DNA from: a virus
Virus record (IMG/VR): IMGVR_UViG_3300023179_000026
Span: 62,001 to 126,000 of that record
DNA: 64,000 nt
Reading direction: 5' to 3' (one strand)
Below, piece by piece: positions 33,416 to 43,800 of this stretch. The stretch's first letter is position 1, and each line of letters starts with the position of its first letter. The translations under genes and the position numbers were made by a program. The notes beneath the pieces were generated by a model. It worked only from the letters and a program-made list of their open reading frames with translations, had not been told where the DNA came from and searched no databases.

Positions 33416-33628
33416 TTACTCTCTATCCATTTCTGATGCTTCTTTAATCAGTACAGTTAATTCTTCAATTGAATTTACCAATATTTTAACTTGCGACCAA
33501 TTATCATCATGATCACGACCACCTACTTCAATCATAAAACCATTGTCGTACATATTAATACTAAAACTATCATTAACAGTTTTCATTTTGTCGCTAATCT
33601 TTTTTACACCACTCTTTACTTTAGCCAT
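33416..33628 (-). CDS. small hypothetical protein, 70 aa
   Basis: It starts MAKVKSGVKKISDKMKTVND with a GGGG-type site a few bases upstream. A basic amphipathic N-terminus precedes a beta segment with a Met/Gly turn (YDNGFMIEVGGRDHDDNW) and a C-terminal helix. Two bases separate its stop from the next gene. No family is recognised. Confidence 0.55.
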   Translation of the reverse strand: MAKVKSGVKKISDKMKTVNDSFSINMYDNGFMIEVGGRDHDDNWSQVKILVNSIEELTVLIKEASEMDRE

Positions 33629-33637
33629 TTTATACCC

Positions 33638-34003
33638 CTAAATTGTTTTATCGCCCATGGTTTCATCCATGACAGGTTCGTCACTAACTAATAAAATATC
33701 ATCATTGTCAACTTTACGAATGATGTGTTCTCCACTATCGTCCATAATTTTAATACCTCTAGTCCATCGTCCATGAGTTACTAAAATATATTGACCTACT
33801 TTAATCTCTTGTTGTTCAGGACCGATTGCATACACCTTGCCCCAACGTGGTCTAATACCACTATTTTTTCCATCATCACTAACCACCACAATACCTGATG
33901 AAGTTTTACGTTCTTCAAAATTCATTTCTGATACAATAATTGCATCATGTAATGGTGTAACTTTATGTACTCGATGTGCTTCAAATAAATGTTTTGTATC
34001 CAT
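33638..34003 (-). CDS. GroES-like co-chaperonin (gp31-like)
   Basis: The start at 34003 (MDTKHLFEAHRVHKVTPLHD) follows AAAGGATATC and gives 121 residues. The GroES fold text is visible: KVTPLHDAIIVSEMNFEERK, TSSGIVVVSDDG as the mobile loop, RPRWGKVYAIGPEQQEIKVG and GIKIMDDSGEHIIRKVDNDD. Like T4 gp31 it would replace GroES on host GroEL to fold the major capsid protein. It belongs to the chaperone theme with DnaJ and ClpA. Confidence 0.82.
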   Translation of the reverse strand: MDTKHLFEAHRVHKVTPLHDAIIVSEMNFEERKTSSGIVVVSDDGKNSGIRPRWGKVYAIGPEQQEIKVGQYILVTHGRWTRGIKIMDDSGEHIIRKVDNDDILLVSDEPVMDETMGDKTI

Positions 34004-34011
34004 GATATCCT

Positions 34012-34326
34012 TTATTTCTTTAATTTTGGATCCCAATCGTCATCAAAACTTTCAAACTCTTTTTCAAGCTCAGTTTTTGGAACGTTGGGTTTTACAACTT
34101 CTTCAGTGGGTTGTGGCACTCTATTTAATGCCTTGCTTGCTTGCATTGTTTTATTATACATTGTACTGACACGCTTGGTATGGTCATTGATAATACGATT
34201 ATGCGAATCAATGATATCTCCACGTGCATTTACATTCATGTTGCCTACAGCACGTACTCGCTCATTTTTAGCAATTAATGAATTCATATCTAACATTTTG
34301 CCATTTGCTGTTCTTCGTTGAGCCAT
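34012..34326 (-). CDS. hypothetical protein, 104 aa, helical
   Basis: A basic, helical N-terminus (MAQRRTANGKMLDMNSLIAK) leads to a central helix (NRIINDHTKRVSTMYNKT) and an acidic C-terminus (LEKEFESFDDDWDPKLKK). It lies 9 bases before gp31-like. No function is known. Confidence 0.55.
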   Translation of the reverse strand: MAQRRTANGKMLDMNSLIAKNERVRAVGNMNVNARGDIIDSHNRIINDHTKRVSTMYNKTMQASKALNRVPQPTEEVVKPNVPKTELEKEFESFDDDWDPKLKK

Positions 34327-34335
34327 AATTTTTTC

Positions 34336-34842
34336 CTATCTTAAAAATTCAGTGTAGTCTAAGTCATAGTACATACTATCAATTTTATGTACCCCAATCT
34401 TGTATAGCACGTAACTGCTTACGCTGCTTCCACGACCAACTCCCCACACTATATTATTTAAGCGCATTGTATCAACTATATATTTTAAGTATTGTAGTAA
34501 TGAAAATAAGTTAAGTTCTTGATAACGAATTAACTCAGCAGCACATCGCTGTATTTGTGGCTGATTATCACATGCTAACAACACCCACTCCGCAATATCT
34601 AATTCATAATATGATTGTGGCATATACCACATAGACTGATTTTTCTTATCAAAATCATTTACACTAAGGTTTGACTCAATATATGTTTTACAATGTGGTA
34701 TATTATTCAACTCTAATGCAGAGTTAAATTCAATAGGTTGTTCAATTAAAGCGTTTTTAATTTGAATGCCCGTATTTTGCATATACAACTTGCACAAATC
34801 AAGCTCATTCAAAATAATTTGCCCATACTTATCTATTTTCAT
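34336..34842 (-). CDS. DNA polymerase III alpha-subunit-like fragment (C-family palm segment)
   Basis: The 168-residue protein carries, near its end, WGVGRGSSVSSYVLYKIGVH and IDSMYYDLDYTEFLR. This parallels the GPGRGSAAGS...LGIT-IDPLxYDL-FERFLN region of bacterial Pol III alpha. The catalytic aspartates that follow it in a full polymerase are absent, and there is no PHP domain, so it cannot be a complete polymerase. A B-family replicase is encoded elsewhere (gp43). It may be a repurposed primer-binding or accessory domain, or a relic. I recall similar pieces in marine T4-like genomes. Confidence 0.65.
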   Translation of the reverse strand: MKIDKYGQIILNELDLCKLYMQNTGIQIKNALIEQPIEFNSALELNNIPHCKTYIESNLSVNDFDKKNQSMWYMPQSYYELDIAEWVLLACDNQPQIQRCAAELIRYQELNLFSLLQYLKYIVDTMRLNNIVWGVGRGSSVSSYVLYKIGVHKIDSMYYDLDYTEFLR

Positions 34843-34880
34843 AGAGTAAGTATATCATATGGCATTGAAATTACTTGAAA

Positions 34881-35111
34881 TTAGGATATGTCGATTTTGG
34901 GAGAAGAATTACCACGCTTTGCCCACATTTCATTTTGTTGTTTAGCGTATTCTGCCTTGTATGATTCTAGCACCATTTGCATTTGACGAACCATATCATG
35001 CTTGCCCATCTTAAAAGCCCATTGCATACGTGTGTTTAATGTGGCAATTTTTTCACCTAACTGCTCCATATTTTCACCACTTAAATCACTTACGAATGGA
35101 TGATTAAACAT
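34881..35111 (-). CDS. small hypothetical protein, 76 aa
   Basis: The start at 35111 (MFNHPFVSDLSGENMEQL) lies in a TAATG overlap with the upstream fibre gene. The protein is one long helix rich in Met and Lys (NTRMQWAFKMGKHDMVRQMQ). It ends in a short acidic tail. It may be a small chaperone or fibre accessory, judged by coupling only. Confidence 0.6.
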   Translation of the reverse strand: MFNHPFVSDLSGENMEQLGEKIATLNTRMQWAFKMGKHDMVRQMQMVLESYKAEYAKQQNEMWAKRGNSSPKIDIS

Positions 35112-35863
35112 TACCAAGCTGTTAAAGTTATACGCTTCCAAATAGCAGTTGCACCATCATAATTTGCTGTACAAACATAAAAATATGTGGCATCTGATGC
35201 TACAGTACCCGCTTTATCACCTAAAACACCAACATTACTAACAGGTACACTTGTAACTACTTGTGTAGCTTTACGTGGTCTGTCAATTGGTGTTACTGTA
35301 ATATTCGTACCGCAATCCACGGTGGAAAACTCATGATGCACTTTGGTAACATTTGCTGCCATTGTAAAATTACCACCTGCAACACCATTACCTGCATAAT
35401 TTTCTAAAGTAAGCATACCATCTGTTACACTAGATGGCATTGTAATTACTGCATTTGCATTAGCTACAGTAAATATCGTCTGTATGTTTTGCTGAGTTCC
35501 CGCAGGTGCCCATGCTGCAAAAGCTAACGTAACATTACCTGTTATAGTACCATATTGTACATCACCATTGGTAACATTGATGGTGACTGTTCCACTTAAA
35601 TTGTTACCTAAGTTATAAGTAGTTGCCCTGAAACCTTGTGTCAATGCATTGCTTATTAATGTGTTAGCCATGTCATTGTTTAAGGTTGTACCTGTTAATG
35701 CACTTTTAACAACAACTTTATTTTGTAAATCAGTGATTTCAGTTGATGCAGTATCTAAACCACTTTTAATAGCAGTAAAATTAGTTCTAAATCCTTGTGA
35801 ACTATTGTTTATCCCAGGAATAGGATACGTTGTATCAATCTGACTTGTATCAATTGCGCTCAT
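35111..35863 (-). CDS. fibre-like structural protein, 250 aa
   Basis: The N-terminus TTYPIPGINNSSQGFRTNFT resembles the attachment region of phage fibre proteins in marine T4-like phages, followed by a helix (AIKSGLDTASTEITDLQN). The rest is Thr/Asn/Val-rich beta sequence (GTVTINVTNGDVQYGTITGN). It likely forms part of the tail fibre or a head fibre. A late-promoter-like GATAAATATA lies 5 bases from the ATG, making the transcript nearly leaderless. It overlaps a helical small protein. Confidence 0.65.
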   Translation of the reverse strand: MSAIDTSQIDTTYPIPGINNSSQGFRTNFTAIKSGLDTASTEITDLQNKVVVKSALTGTTLNNDMANTLISNALTQGFRATTYNLGNNLSGTVTINVTNGDVQYGTITGNVTLAFAAWAPAGTQQNIQTIFTVANANAVITMPSSVTDGMLTLENYAGNGVAGGNFTMAANVTKVHHEFSTVDCGTNITVTPIDRPRKATQVVTSVPVSNVGVLGDKAGTVASDATYFYVCTANYDGATAIWKRITLTAW

Positions 35864-35868
35864 AGTTA

Positions 35869-35876
35869 TATTTATC
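35869..35876 (-). promoter_or_regulatory. late-promoter-like motif for the 250-aa fibre gene
   Basis: The minus strand reads GATAAATATAACTATG, with only 5 bases from the box to the ATG. The box overlaps the stop codon of the adhesin gene. Confidence 0.45.
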
Positions 35877-38800
35877 CGCTTTGTAAGGTGCGTGGAAGAA
35901 TTGTCTTTTGTGTAATGTAAACATATTGGTCAGCAGAATTATTAGTTACAGGTGGCTGTGCACTAGGTAATGTGCTTACCCACTCTACTCCATTCCAATC
36001 AAATGTTAATGATTTATCAACTTCAAAACGGTCTATCGTAAATTGAACTTGATTAACTTTTATACCACTTGCAGATGTTTGCCATGCATTAATGTTGTTT
36101 TTAACAGTGGTACTATAATTTGGTTTTGTATAACATATGACCCACGCAGGTGTATATCCCAATGTGCTTCCATTAATTTGTTGACTTGTCATCCATAATG
36201 GTAAAATAGTGTCATTGTTTACATATCCTAACACATCTTCTAATTGTTGACGCATATTGTCTAAACTGTTAGGATACAATGTCCTTACATACCCAGGCGT
36301 TAACGCTGTAAAATAACTTGGTGTATAAAATGTAAGCGTATCACCTGCGCTGTAACTTCCTGCAGGTGCTTGATTTAAAACAATTGTGTAGGTATTAGGT
36401 GTTATGCTTGTAATATATGGCACTGCGTTGGTATTACCTAATACCATATTCAATGACAAACCCTCTACACTGTTGACAACATAGGTTGTAACATTTACAA
36501 CACTAGAAATGGTAACAGATATTGGTGATGTTGAATAAACATAACTTGTATAAGTTGAACTATTGCTGTCATACCATTGTCCTAAATTAAGGTTTATGTT
36601 TCGAGGCCATCCTATTTCTTTTGGTATACTTACACCTGCATTATTAACTAAGTTATCAATAATTTCACAATAAACAACCTCGTATACAATTTCATTATTT
36701 GTATCTCTTGCAACAGCAGTCTTTACTTCGCCTAGCGTAATATCACGCCAATAAAAGTTTTTACTCAATGCTGTGATGTATTCTTGCACAGTATTAGCGG
36801 GTATACCATATGCATGATTGTAAATTATATTTTTTGCACGACCATAATATGGGTCATTAATACGATACACAGCAGCATCAGGTATAATTAAATTAGGATT
36901 CCCAGGTGTGCTATTTCTTATTAAATCATTAATTTTTGCTCTTGTAGTTAAGTTTGGATAGCATTGCATATATACTGTTTCCCATGGTGTTGGGAACTCT
37001 TGCACAGCAGTAAAGTAAAACTCTTTTGTTTCACTAATTTCCTCTTGCCCTACAATATATGCTTGTACAGTAAAATAGTATACTCTTGAACTATAAGGGT
37101 ATACACCATTTTGATCGTCAGTAGCTTCAAACGCTAAACGTCCACTTATTTCTCCACTTGATAACATTACTAAGTTAGGGGGCAACTGACCTAAGGTTGG
37201 GCTAGTCCATTCTATTACATACTTTGCATTTTGGTCATAGAAAGTTAAATCATAATTAAACTCATCATATTCGTCAGTAATTGCTTCAGGATTGTAAATC
37301 AATATATAACGGCTATTTACAACTGTTCCATATTGACCAACTGCTACAAAATTATACTCAACCTTTTGTGCACTACCACCACTAATATAATTACTATAAG
37401 ATAATGTACTAAATGGTGTGGTTAATGATACATCAGTGTATAACTCAAAAGTATTAATAGTTAAAACTTTTACATAAAATTGTTGATCGTTTATTTCTGT
37501 CATACCTAATACATCAACAATACACACACGATCAGCATCTGTAAATTGGTGAGCATTAACTACGGTGACCACAGCAGTACCTGTTTGTGTAATATTTGTA
37601 ATTAATACTCCTGCATTTGGTCTAGTCAGTCCAAGTGTAATACTATATAAATCATTACCTGTATTACCTGACAAATAACTCCAAGAATTATTATCACCAT
37701 TTTCGCTATATGCAGTAAATCCATCATCACCAACTACAAAAAATTGGTTTGATTCATATATAATATCATTCAAACGTTCTGTGGTAAATGCTTTTTGTAA
37801 TGACCAAGTTGTGCCATTACTACTTTCTAATACATATCCTTCTTCACCAACTGCAATCCATTTTGAACCATTTGTTGCAATTGATCGTAGTGCAGGTATA
37901 GTTAATGTTATAGTTCCTCCACTTACATATGCACTATATGCACTAGAATTAACAGGTGTAGTTAATGTAACGTTAGTATACAATGCAAAGGTATTAGTAT
38001 GATACCCTGTTGCTTTTACATAATAATTATTACCATTTAAAGCTGTCATACCAACAACACCTGATATAGTGATGCGTTGACCATCACTCATATTATGAGC
38101 AGTTGATGTAGTTACTACTGCAATAGTTGCTTGAGTAACATTAGACATAGCAATGGTATTAACTGTTGCTGCGCTCCATGTTCCACCTACAGGAAAACCA
38201 ACAGCATTAGAATAATATATTGCTCCTGTATTATCTGATTTGTTACCTACTACAGTATATGTATAAGGTGAGGTTGAACCTGTTCGTATTAATTTTCTAA
38301 AGACATAATTTACGTCAGTTGAAGTTGAACCTGTGACAGTGATTGTTCCTTGTGTCCAAACAAAGCCTGATTGACTACTAGTTAATATGGTTGCATCATC
38401 GCCTACTGCAATAAATCGTTCACCACCTGAACGATTATCAAACATGACACTATATAAAGCACTATTTCCTGCGGTTGATGCAGGACTCCAATTAATACCA
38501 TCATTTGAACCGTATATACTAGGTTGAGAAGATTGTGTATAGCCTACAGTAACTAATGTACCTGTAGAAACAGTTGGGTAATATCCTGCTGCAATTGATG
38601 TTAAGTTATCAAAAGTGAATTGATTAAGATAGTTCCATGTTCGACCATAATTATCACTATAAGCAATTTCACCTAAATCACCCACTGCGTAATATGATGG
38701 TACCGAAGTAGCACTTACGCCACCAACTACTGAATTTACCACTGAGTTTAAATTCTTTCTATTCTCATTAACGATACGATAATTCACTGTTTCACCAACT

Positions 38801-40188
38801 AGATTGGTTTCAGCCTCTATCGTAAAATTAGAAATGCAACCATTGTTGATAATACCAAGATTTGTTGGCGTAACCCATGTAAAATCATTGTCCAAGTCAC
38901 CAACCAAAGTCAAAGTAAAACGATATACTTGACTTGTTCTATCATACTGATTTGCCCAACATACACCACGTGTGGTTACTGTGATAGGTGGATTAGGCCA
39001 TGGTGAAGTTAATGCTTGATTTTGGTACATCTCAAAAGTTGTGGAATTAATAACTTTTGCATAAATTGTTGTACTATTAATTGTTGTTGGTATACAGCTA
39101 TCCAACGTAATTTGCTGTCCATTAAAAAAGTTATGTGGTGTAATGGTTGTTACTCTAGTAATTGAGCCTATTATAGTAAAACTTGCAATACCTATAATAT
39201 TTCCCGTGACATATCCTGATGGAACAGTTTTAATTACAGTTGCACTTAAATAAAAATCTAATACACGATTGCCAATATTAGGAAATTTTCCTGTAATCCA
39301 TCCCGTATCATGGTCAATCGCTAACGTGCCAGGTGTAACCATATTTGATTGGTTAATAGCTTGTAAATTAGTTATATTGTAAGATAATGAACCTGCATTT
39401 TCAAAATCATATCCTGCTAATTTAAAAACCCATTCATTATCATGTCGAACTCGTCCAATATTTCCATCATAGGGCGTATAATATCCATAATATGGATTAG
39501 TAGGTGGAATAACTGTGCTTAATGGTTGGCTGTTTAATAACACAGGCAATCTTGCATTATCAGATGGGATAGGGTTTTGAACGTAATAGTTAATAACAGT
39601 AATGTTATAGTTTATAATTGCTATACCACTACCTGATGACAACTGTAAAGTAAATGGATAGTTGGTTGATGTAGGTTGACCATATATGTTTAATGGTGGT
39701 TCCGCATAGCCTGTTATCAAACCTGTTATTGACATCTCTAGACCAAGCGGTAATTCACCTGAAATTATTGTTACTTCAGCTACACTTTGTGGGTCAGTAT
39801 TTTCATATTGCACTTGATAATGTACATACGTGCTGTCTACCGTGGTTATAATGGTACCAGGATACGTCAAAAACCTAGGAGGACTTGCCCCCACTACAGT
39901 TAACGTAAATGCTCTATCCCTAATATTTCCAAAACTATCAGTGGCACGTATTGTAATACCATAAGTTGTATCAGTAGCTACTTCAGCAGGAGTACCATAC
40001 AAGTATCCATCAGGACGTAGCGTAATTGGTGCTTCAGGTAAACTCGATGGAAATCTTCCACTTTGTAAAGTATAAACAACGTTGCTTAAACCGTCTGCAC
40101 TAATTGCGTTAAATTGAAATGCGATTGGTCTAAGTTCTTTAAATTGTCCTATACTTCCTGCAGGAGTATTCCAAATTGGTTGTGACAT
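35872..40188 (-). CDS. giant tail adhesin with Ig-like, beta-propeller-like and E1-FCCH-like repeats
   Basis: The 1438-residue protein begins with a He_PIG-like Ig module (GYLYGTPAEVATDTTYGITI; GLEMSITGLITGYAE). The middle (about 490-620 and 780-850) has propeller-like repeats: YYAVGDLGEIAYSDNYGRTW, GERFIAVGDDATILTSS, KWIAVGEEGYVLESSNGTTW and FFVVGDDGFTAYSENGD. These recall YCF48/BNR-type blades. Three copies of a domain (VVTTSTAHNMSDGQRITISG, GMTALNGNNYYVKA, FALYTNVTLTTPVNSS) match the FCCH-like module in phage fibres. The family role is receptor binding. It is flanked by the GH19 endolysin and a smaller fibre gene. Confidence 0.75.
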   Translation of the reverse strand: MSQPIWNTPAGSIGQFKELRPIAFQFNAISADGLSNVVYTLQSGRFPSSLPEAPITLRPDGYLYGTPAEVATDTTYGITIRATDSFGNIRDRAFTLTVVGASPPRFLTYPGTIITTVDSTYVHYQVQYENTDPQSVAEVTIISGELPLGLEMSITGLITGYAEPPLNIYGQPTSTNYPFTLQLSSGSGIAIINYNITVINYYVQNPIPSDNARLPVLLNSQPLSTVIPPTNPYYGYYTPYDGNIGRVRHDNEWVFKLAGYDFENAGSLSYNITNLQAINQSNMVTPGTLAIDHDTGWITGKFPNIGNRVLDFYLSATVIKTVPSGYVTGNIIGIASFTIIGSITRVTTITPHNFFNGQQITLDSCIPTTINSTTIYAKVINSTTFEMYQNQALTSPWPNPPITVTTRGVCWANQYDRTSQVYRFTLTLVGDLDNDFTWVTPTNLGIINNGCISNFTIEAETNLVGETVNYRIVNENRKNLNSVVNSVVGGVSATSVPSYYAVGDLGEIAYSDNYGRTWNYLNQFTFDNLTSIAAGYYPTVSTGTLVTVGYTQSSQPSIYGSNDGINWSPASTAGNSALYSVMFDNRSGGERFIAVGDDATILTSSQSGFVWTQGTITVTGSTSTDVNYVFRKLIRTGSTSPYTYTVVGNKSDNTGAIYYSNAVGFPVGGTWSAATVNTIAMSNVTQATIAVVTTSTAHNMSDGQRITISGVVGMTALNGNNYYVKATGYHTNTFALYTNVTLTTPVNSSAYSAYVSGGTITLTIPALRSIATNGSKWIAVGEEGYVLESSNGTTWSLQKAFTTERLNDIIYESNQFFVVGDDGFTAYSENGDNNSWSYLSGNTGNDLYSITLGLTRPNAGVLITNITQTGTAVVTVVNAHQFTDADRVCIVDVLGMTEINDQQFYVKVLTINTFELYTDVSLTTPFSTLSYSNYISGGSAQKVEYNFVAVGQYGTVVNSRYILIYNPEAITDEYDEFNYDLTFYDQNAKYVIEWTSPTLGQLPPNLVMLSSGEISGRLAFEATDDQNGVYPYSSRVYYFTVQAYIVGQEEISETKEFYFTAVQEFPTPWETVYMQCYPNLTTRAKINDLIRNSTPGNPNLIIPDAAVYRINDPYYGRAKNIIYNHAYGIPANTVQEYITALSKNFYWRDITLGEVKTAVARDTNNEIVYEVVYCEIIDNLVNNAGVSIPKEIGWPRNINLNLGQWYDSNSSTYTSYVYSTSPISVTISSVVNVTTYVVNSVEGLSLNMVLGNTNAVPYITSITPNTYTIVLNQAPAGSYSAGDTLTFYTPSYFTALTPGYVRTLYPNSLDNMRQQLEDVLGYVNNDTILPLWMTSQQINGSTLGYTPAWVICYTKPNYSTTVKNNINAWQTSASGIKVNQVQFTIDRFEVDKSLTFDWNGVEWVSTLPSAQPPVTNNSADQYVYITQKTILPRTLQSG

Positions 40189-40189
40189 A

Positions 40190-40807
40190 TTACCTCTGTA
40201 AAATCTTTAAGGCAGCTTCGTAATGTTTTTTTCTATCTTCAATTCCAATAGTGCCGCCATTTATTCTTTTTGTTAACATAATAAAATCATTTTTATCACA
40301 ATATTGATTTAACTTGTTACTGTCCCAAAACCATCCTGCACTAGCCACAGCACCTGCATGAGTTTCCATATATGCAACTACTTCATCTATTTCAATTCCT
40401 AGTGATTTTGCAAATTTAGTGTAGTTTACTTTACCTGTTAATTGAATCAATCCACGTCCACAAAATTTCCACCCATCACCACTTGCTTCATCTCCATTGC
40501 CCATACGATTTGCATAAACACGATTGGCAATTTTTTCAGGTTTGCGCTCATAAGGTTTTGCAGCAGCTTCATTTGGAAAATATTTCTTAAAAATTTTTGT
40601 TAAACCTTGTGAGCTATAATTCAAGTTTTCTTTAAGATATTGATACCCACCACTTTCATGTCCTGTTTGCGCTAAAAAACCTGCAATACGTTGTGGCGTA
40701 TTAATTTCATAATGTTCACATGTTTGGTTTAATGGTTCAATAAATGGTTCTAATTTTGCAGCAGGAGTTTTGTCGCACACTGCTCGTAAAATTTCTAATG
40801 TTATCAT
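40190..40807 (-). CDS. GH19-type endolysin (chitinase/lysozyme fold)
   Basis: The 205-residue protein has the GH19 pattern: AGFLAQTGHESGGYQYLKEN with candidate catalytic Glu51 and Glu60 (in ENLNYS), then GDGWKFCGRGLIQLTGKVNY and AGWFWDSNKLNQYCD. GH19 phage enzymes cleave peptidoglycan (muramidase-like). No signal peptide is visible, so it needs a holin, and a candidate lies at 25.6-26.1 kb. It overlaps the large fibre gene upstream by TAATG and abuts the adhesin gene by 1 base. It may instead be a virion-associated hydrolase because it lies between fibre genes. Confidence 0.88.
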   Translation of the reverse strand: MITLEILRAVCDKTPAAKLEPFIEPLNQTCEHYEINTPQRIAGFLAQTGHESGGYQYLKENLNYSSQGLTKIFKKYFPNEAAAKPYERKPEKIANRVYANRMGNGDEASGDGWKFCGRGLIQLTGKVNYTKFAKSLGIEIDEVVAYMETHAGAVASAGWFWDSNKLNQYCDKNDFIMLTKRINGGTIGIEDRKKHYEAALKILQR

Positions 40808-43800
40808 TACATTTTTCCTATAACTATTTCAATGACACCTTTGTCACCGTCAAAATTTTGTAAAGCTTTTCCTATAATTGTTCCTGCCCTAGCTTGGTTG
40901 TTTGCAGCGGCAAATCCATTAGGTGCACTAACCATAAGATCACCCTTCTTAACAGGACCACGTACTTTGGTTGGTACTCTACCTTGTAGTGCTAACATGA
41001 CTGTATGTGGTGCTTCTAAAGTTGCATTCATAACATATGCAGGATTAGTTGATACAACTCCTGCTACTTTTGTTGAATCATACTCGTACGATAATGTAAC
41101 TTCCTTATCACCATCAAATAATAATACAGTGCCACTTGGATACTCATCATCAGATTCATAATATTCTGCCAAGTCAGCGTAAGTAGCATTAAGTTTTGAG
41201 CCACCACTTAATGACCAATTACCTGTAATTGTTCCTGCTGTACCGCTACCACCTGTTGTTAATGTCGTGCCATATAGTGTAGCAGATGCGCCACCTAGTT
41301 GACCATTTGAATTAACATTACCTGCATTAACATTAGCTGTTACATTTGCATTAGCAGTAACATTTAAGTTACCTGTTACGTTTGCATTTGCACTGAATGT
41401 TGCCAATTGTGTAACATTAAGATTACCAGGCATATTTACCGTTGCATTACGGATATTTGCAGTTCCTGATGTTGATCCTAATACTAGTGTAGTTGCTGCA
41501 CCAAATGCATTTACTGTAGTTGCATTAGTATTAATAACGTTAAAGGACGTTTGATTTGTTGTAATGTCACCACCAACCACATCTAAGTCAGCACCCAATA
41601 CTAAATTATTATTTACTGTGGTATTACCTGTGGATGCACCAATAAACACATTCGTCGCTTGCCCACCAAAGTATATGGTAGTTGCTGTAGTGTTTGCAAT
41701 ATTAAAGTTAGCAGTTGATACCGTTAATGAACCACCATCAATGTTAACATTTCCATCAACATCTAAGTTATGATTAATATTTGTATTTCCTGTAGCAGCA
41801 CCAATTTCAATCGTAGTTGCTGCACCAAATGCATTAACTGTTGTTGATGTTGTATTCCACAAATTAATACCTGTTTCTGTTCCTACAACGGTTGGATTAG
41901 AAATGGTTACTGTGCCTGTATTAGCACCAACATTAATTGCTGTAGCTGCATTACCAAAGTTAATTGTAGTAGCTACAGTATTAAACAAGTTTTGTGTAAT
42001 TTGTGAACCAACAATTATTGGATTGCGTAACGTCATAGTACCACTAACATTACCTAAATTGATAGATGTTGATTCACCACCAATATTAAGAGTAACTGCT
42101 GTAGTATTGTATAAATTTTGAGTGGTTTGTGTACCAATCAATGTTGGGTTTTGTATTGTTGCTGTGCCACTTGTAGCACCCATCGTAAGTGTCGATGCTG
42201 ACCTTGCAAAAAACATTGTAGTAGCAACATTATCATATAACTGCTGTAATGTGTTAGCACCATAGACAGCAGGATTTCTAATTAACATCTTAGATCCTGC
42301 ACTGTTTTGACCAATGTTTAATGTTGTTGCTTGTCCACCAAGATTAACTATACCTGCTGTGTCATTGACAATATTAAAAGTAGCAGCAGTTGTTTCAATA
42401 TTACTTTGAGTACTATCACCAAAAAGTGCTATAGATTCACCACTACCTACACCACCTGCATTACTACCAACACCTAAATAGTTTGCTCTGACATTAGAAC
42501 CAACATTTAATGATTTAGCAATACTTACACCACCTGCTGTGCTAAATGAAGCACTTGTATCTACTGAATTAGCAGAATCTGATGTATTGGTTATGGTAAT
42601 AATTGTATTACTTATTGTACCATTACTGCTATTACCCACCAAGTATAAATTACCACCAATAAACACATCTTTAGCAAAACCGCCACCACCTGCTACTTGT
42701 AACGCACCACTTAAATATGAATTGTTAGTTGCATTTTGTGTGCCACGAATTAGTACAACCCCTGTGCCACCACCATTACCAATAGTAACGTTAGGATCAA
42801 CTGAAGCACCAAGATTAATTGATGTTGCATTACCTGCAAAATTCATCGTTGCTGTTACAGTATCATATAAGTTTTGGGTTGTTTGCCCTGCTGCACCAAC
42901 AACTGTATTACTACGTAAAGTTAATGTACTATTAGCTGCACCTATATTTAAAGTATTAGCTTGTCCAAATGCGTTGACTGTATTAGCTATTGTATTGAAT
43001 AAACTTAATGATGTTTGTCCTGAATCACCAACAATTGTATTACTTCTTAACATGAGTGTACTATTTGCTGCGCCCATGTTAATACTAGATGCTGCACCAA
43101 ATGCGTTAACCGTAGTAGCCACTGAGTCAAATAGTAGTTGAGTTGTTTGTCCTGCACTACCAACAACATTGCTTGCAGATAATATCATAGTTGCATTAGA
43201 TGCACCCATGTTAATCAATGATGCTGCACCAAATGCATTTACAAAAGTTGTTACAGTGTTAAAAACATTTTGCGTCGAACTTGTTCCAACAATGGTTGGA
43301 TTTTGCAACGTTAATGTTCCTGAATTTGCACCTATTCTTATGGTTGATGAATTACCTGCAAAATTCATTGTAGAAGTGGTTGCGCTATCAAACAATGATT
43401 GTGTTGAATTAAGTGGGTATCCTATAATGTTTGGTGTTCTTATTTGTGTATTGCCTGTAGTAGCACCAATAGTTAATGAACTTGACCCAAGTGCAAAATT
43501 TAATGTACTTGCATTATTAGGAAATAGTGATGTTGAATTACTCGTTGTTTCAATAACACCTGTAGGCGAAATTGAAACTACAGCATTAGCAAAACCATTA
43601 CCACCTGCATTATTACCAATGTATAACGAATTAGCTGCAACACTTGAACCTACATGCAGTCTCTCACCTATACCTGCACCACCTGCTACGGTAAATGCAC
43701 CATTAGCAGAGTTTGCGCTACCCTGAATGCTATTAATAGCAAATGTGCCTGTTATTGAAGTATATACGGTATTACCACCAACATACAAATTACCGCCAAT

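Noticed and set aside
41440-43540. Possible CRISPR-like array from regular repeats
   Set aside because: The repeats are in-frame protein repeats of a fibre, diverged and without constant repeat and unique spacer structure.
42539-43726. Two long plus-strand open frames (200 and 185 codons) opposite the large fibre gene
   Set aside because: They mirror the low-complexity repeats of the minus-strand fibre gene, have Pro/Leu/Val-rich repetitive translations, no ribosome-binding site and no family resemblance.
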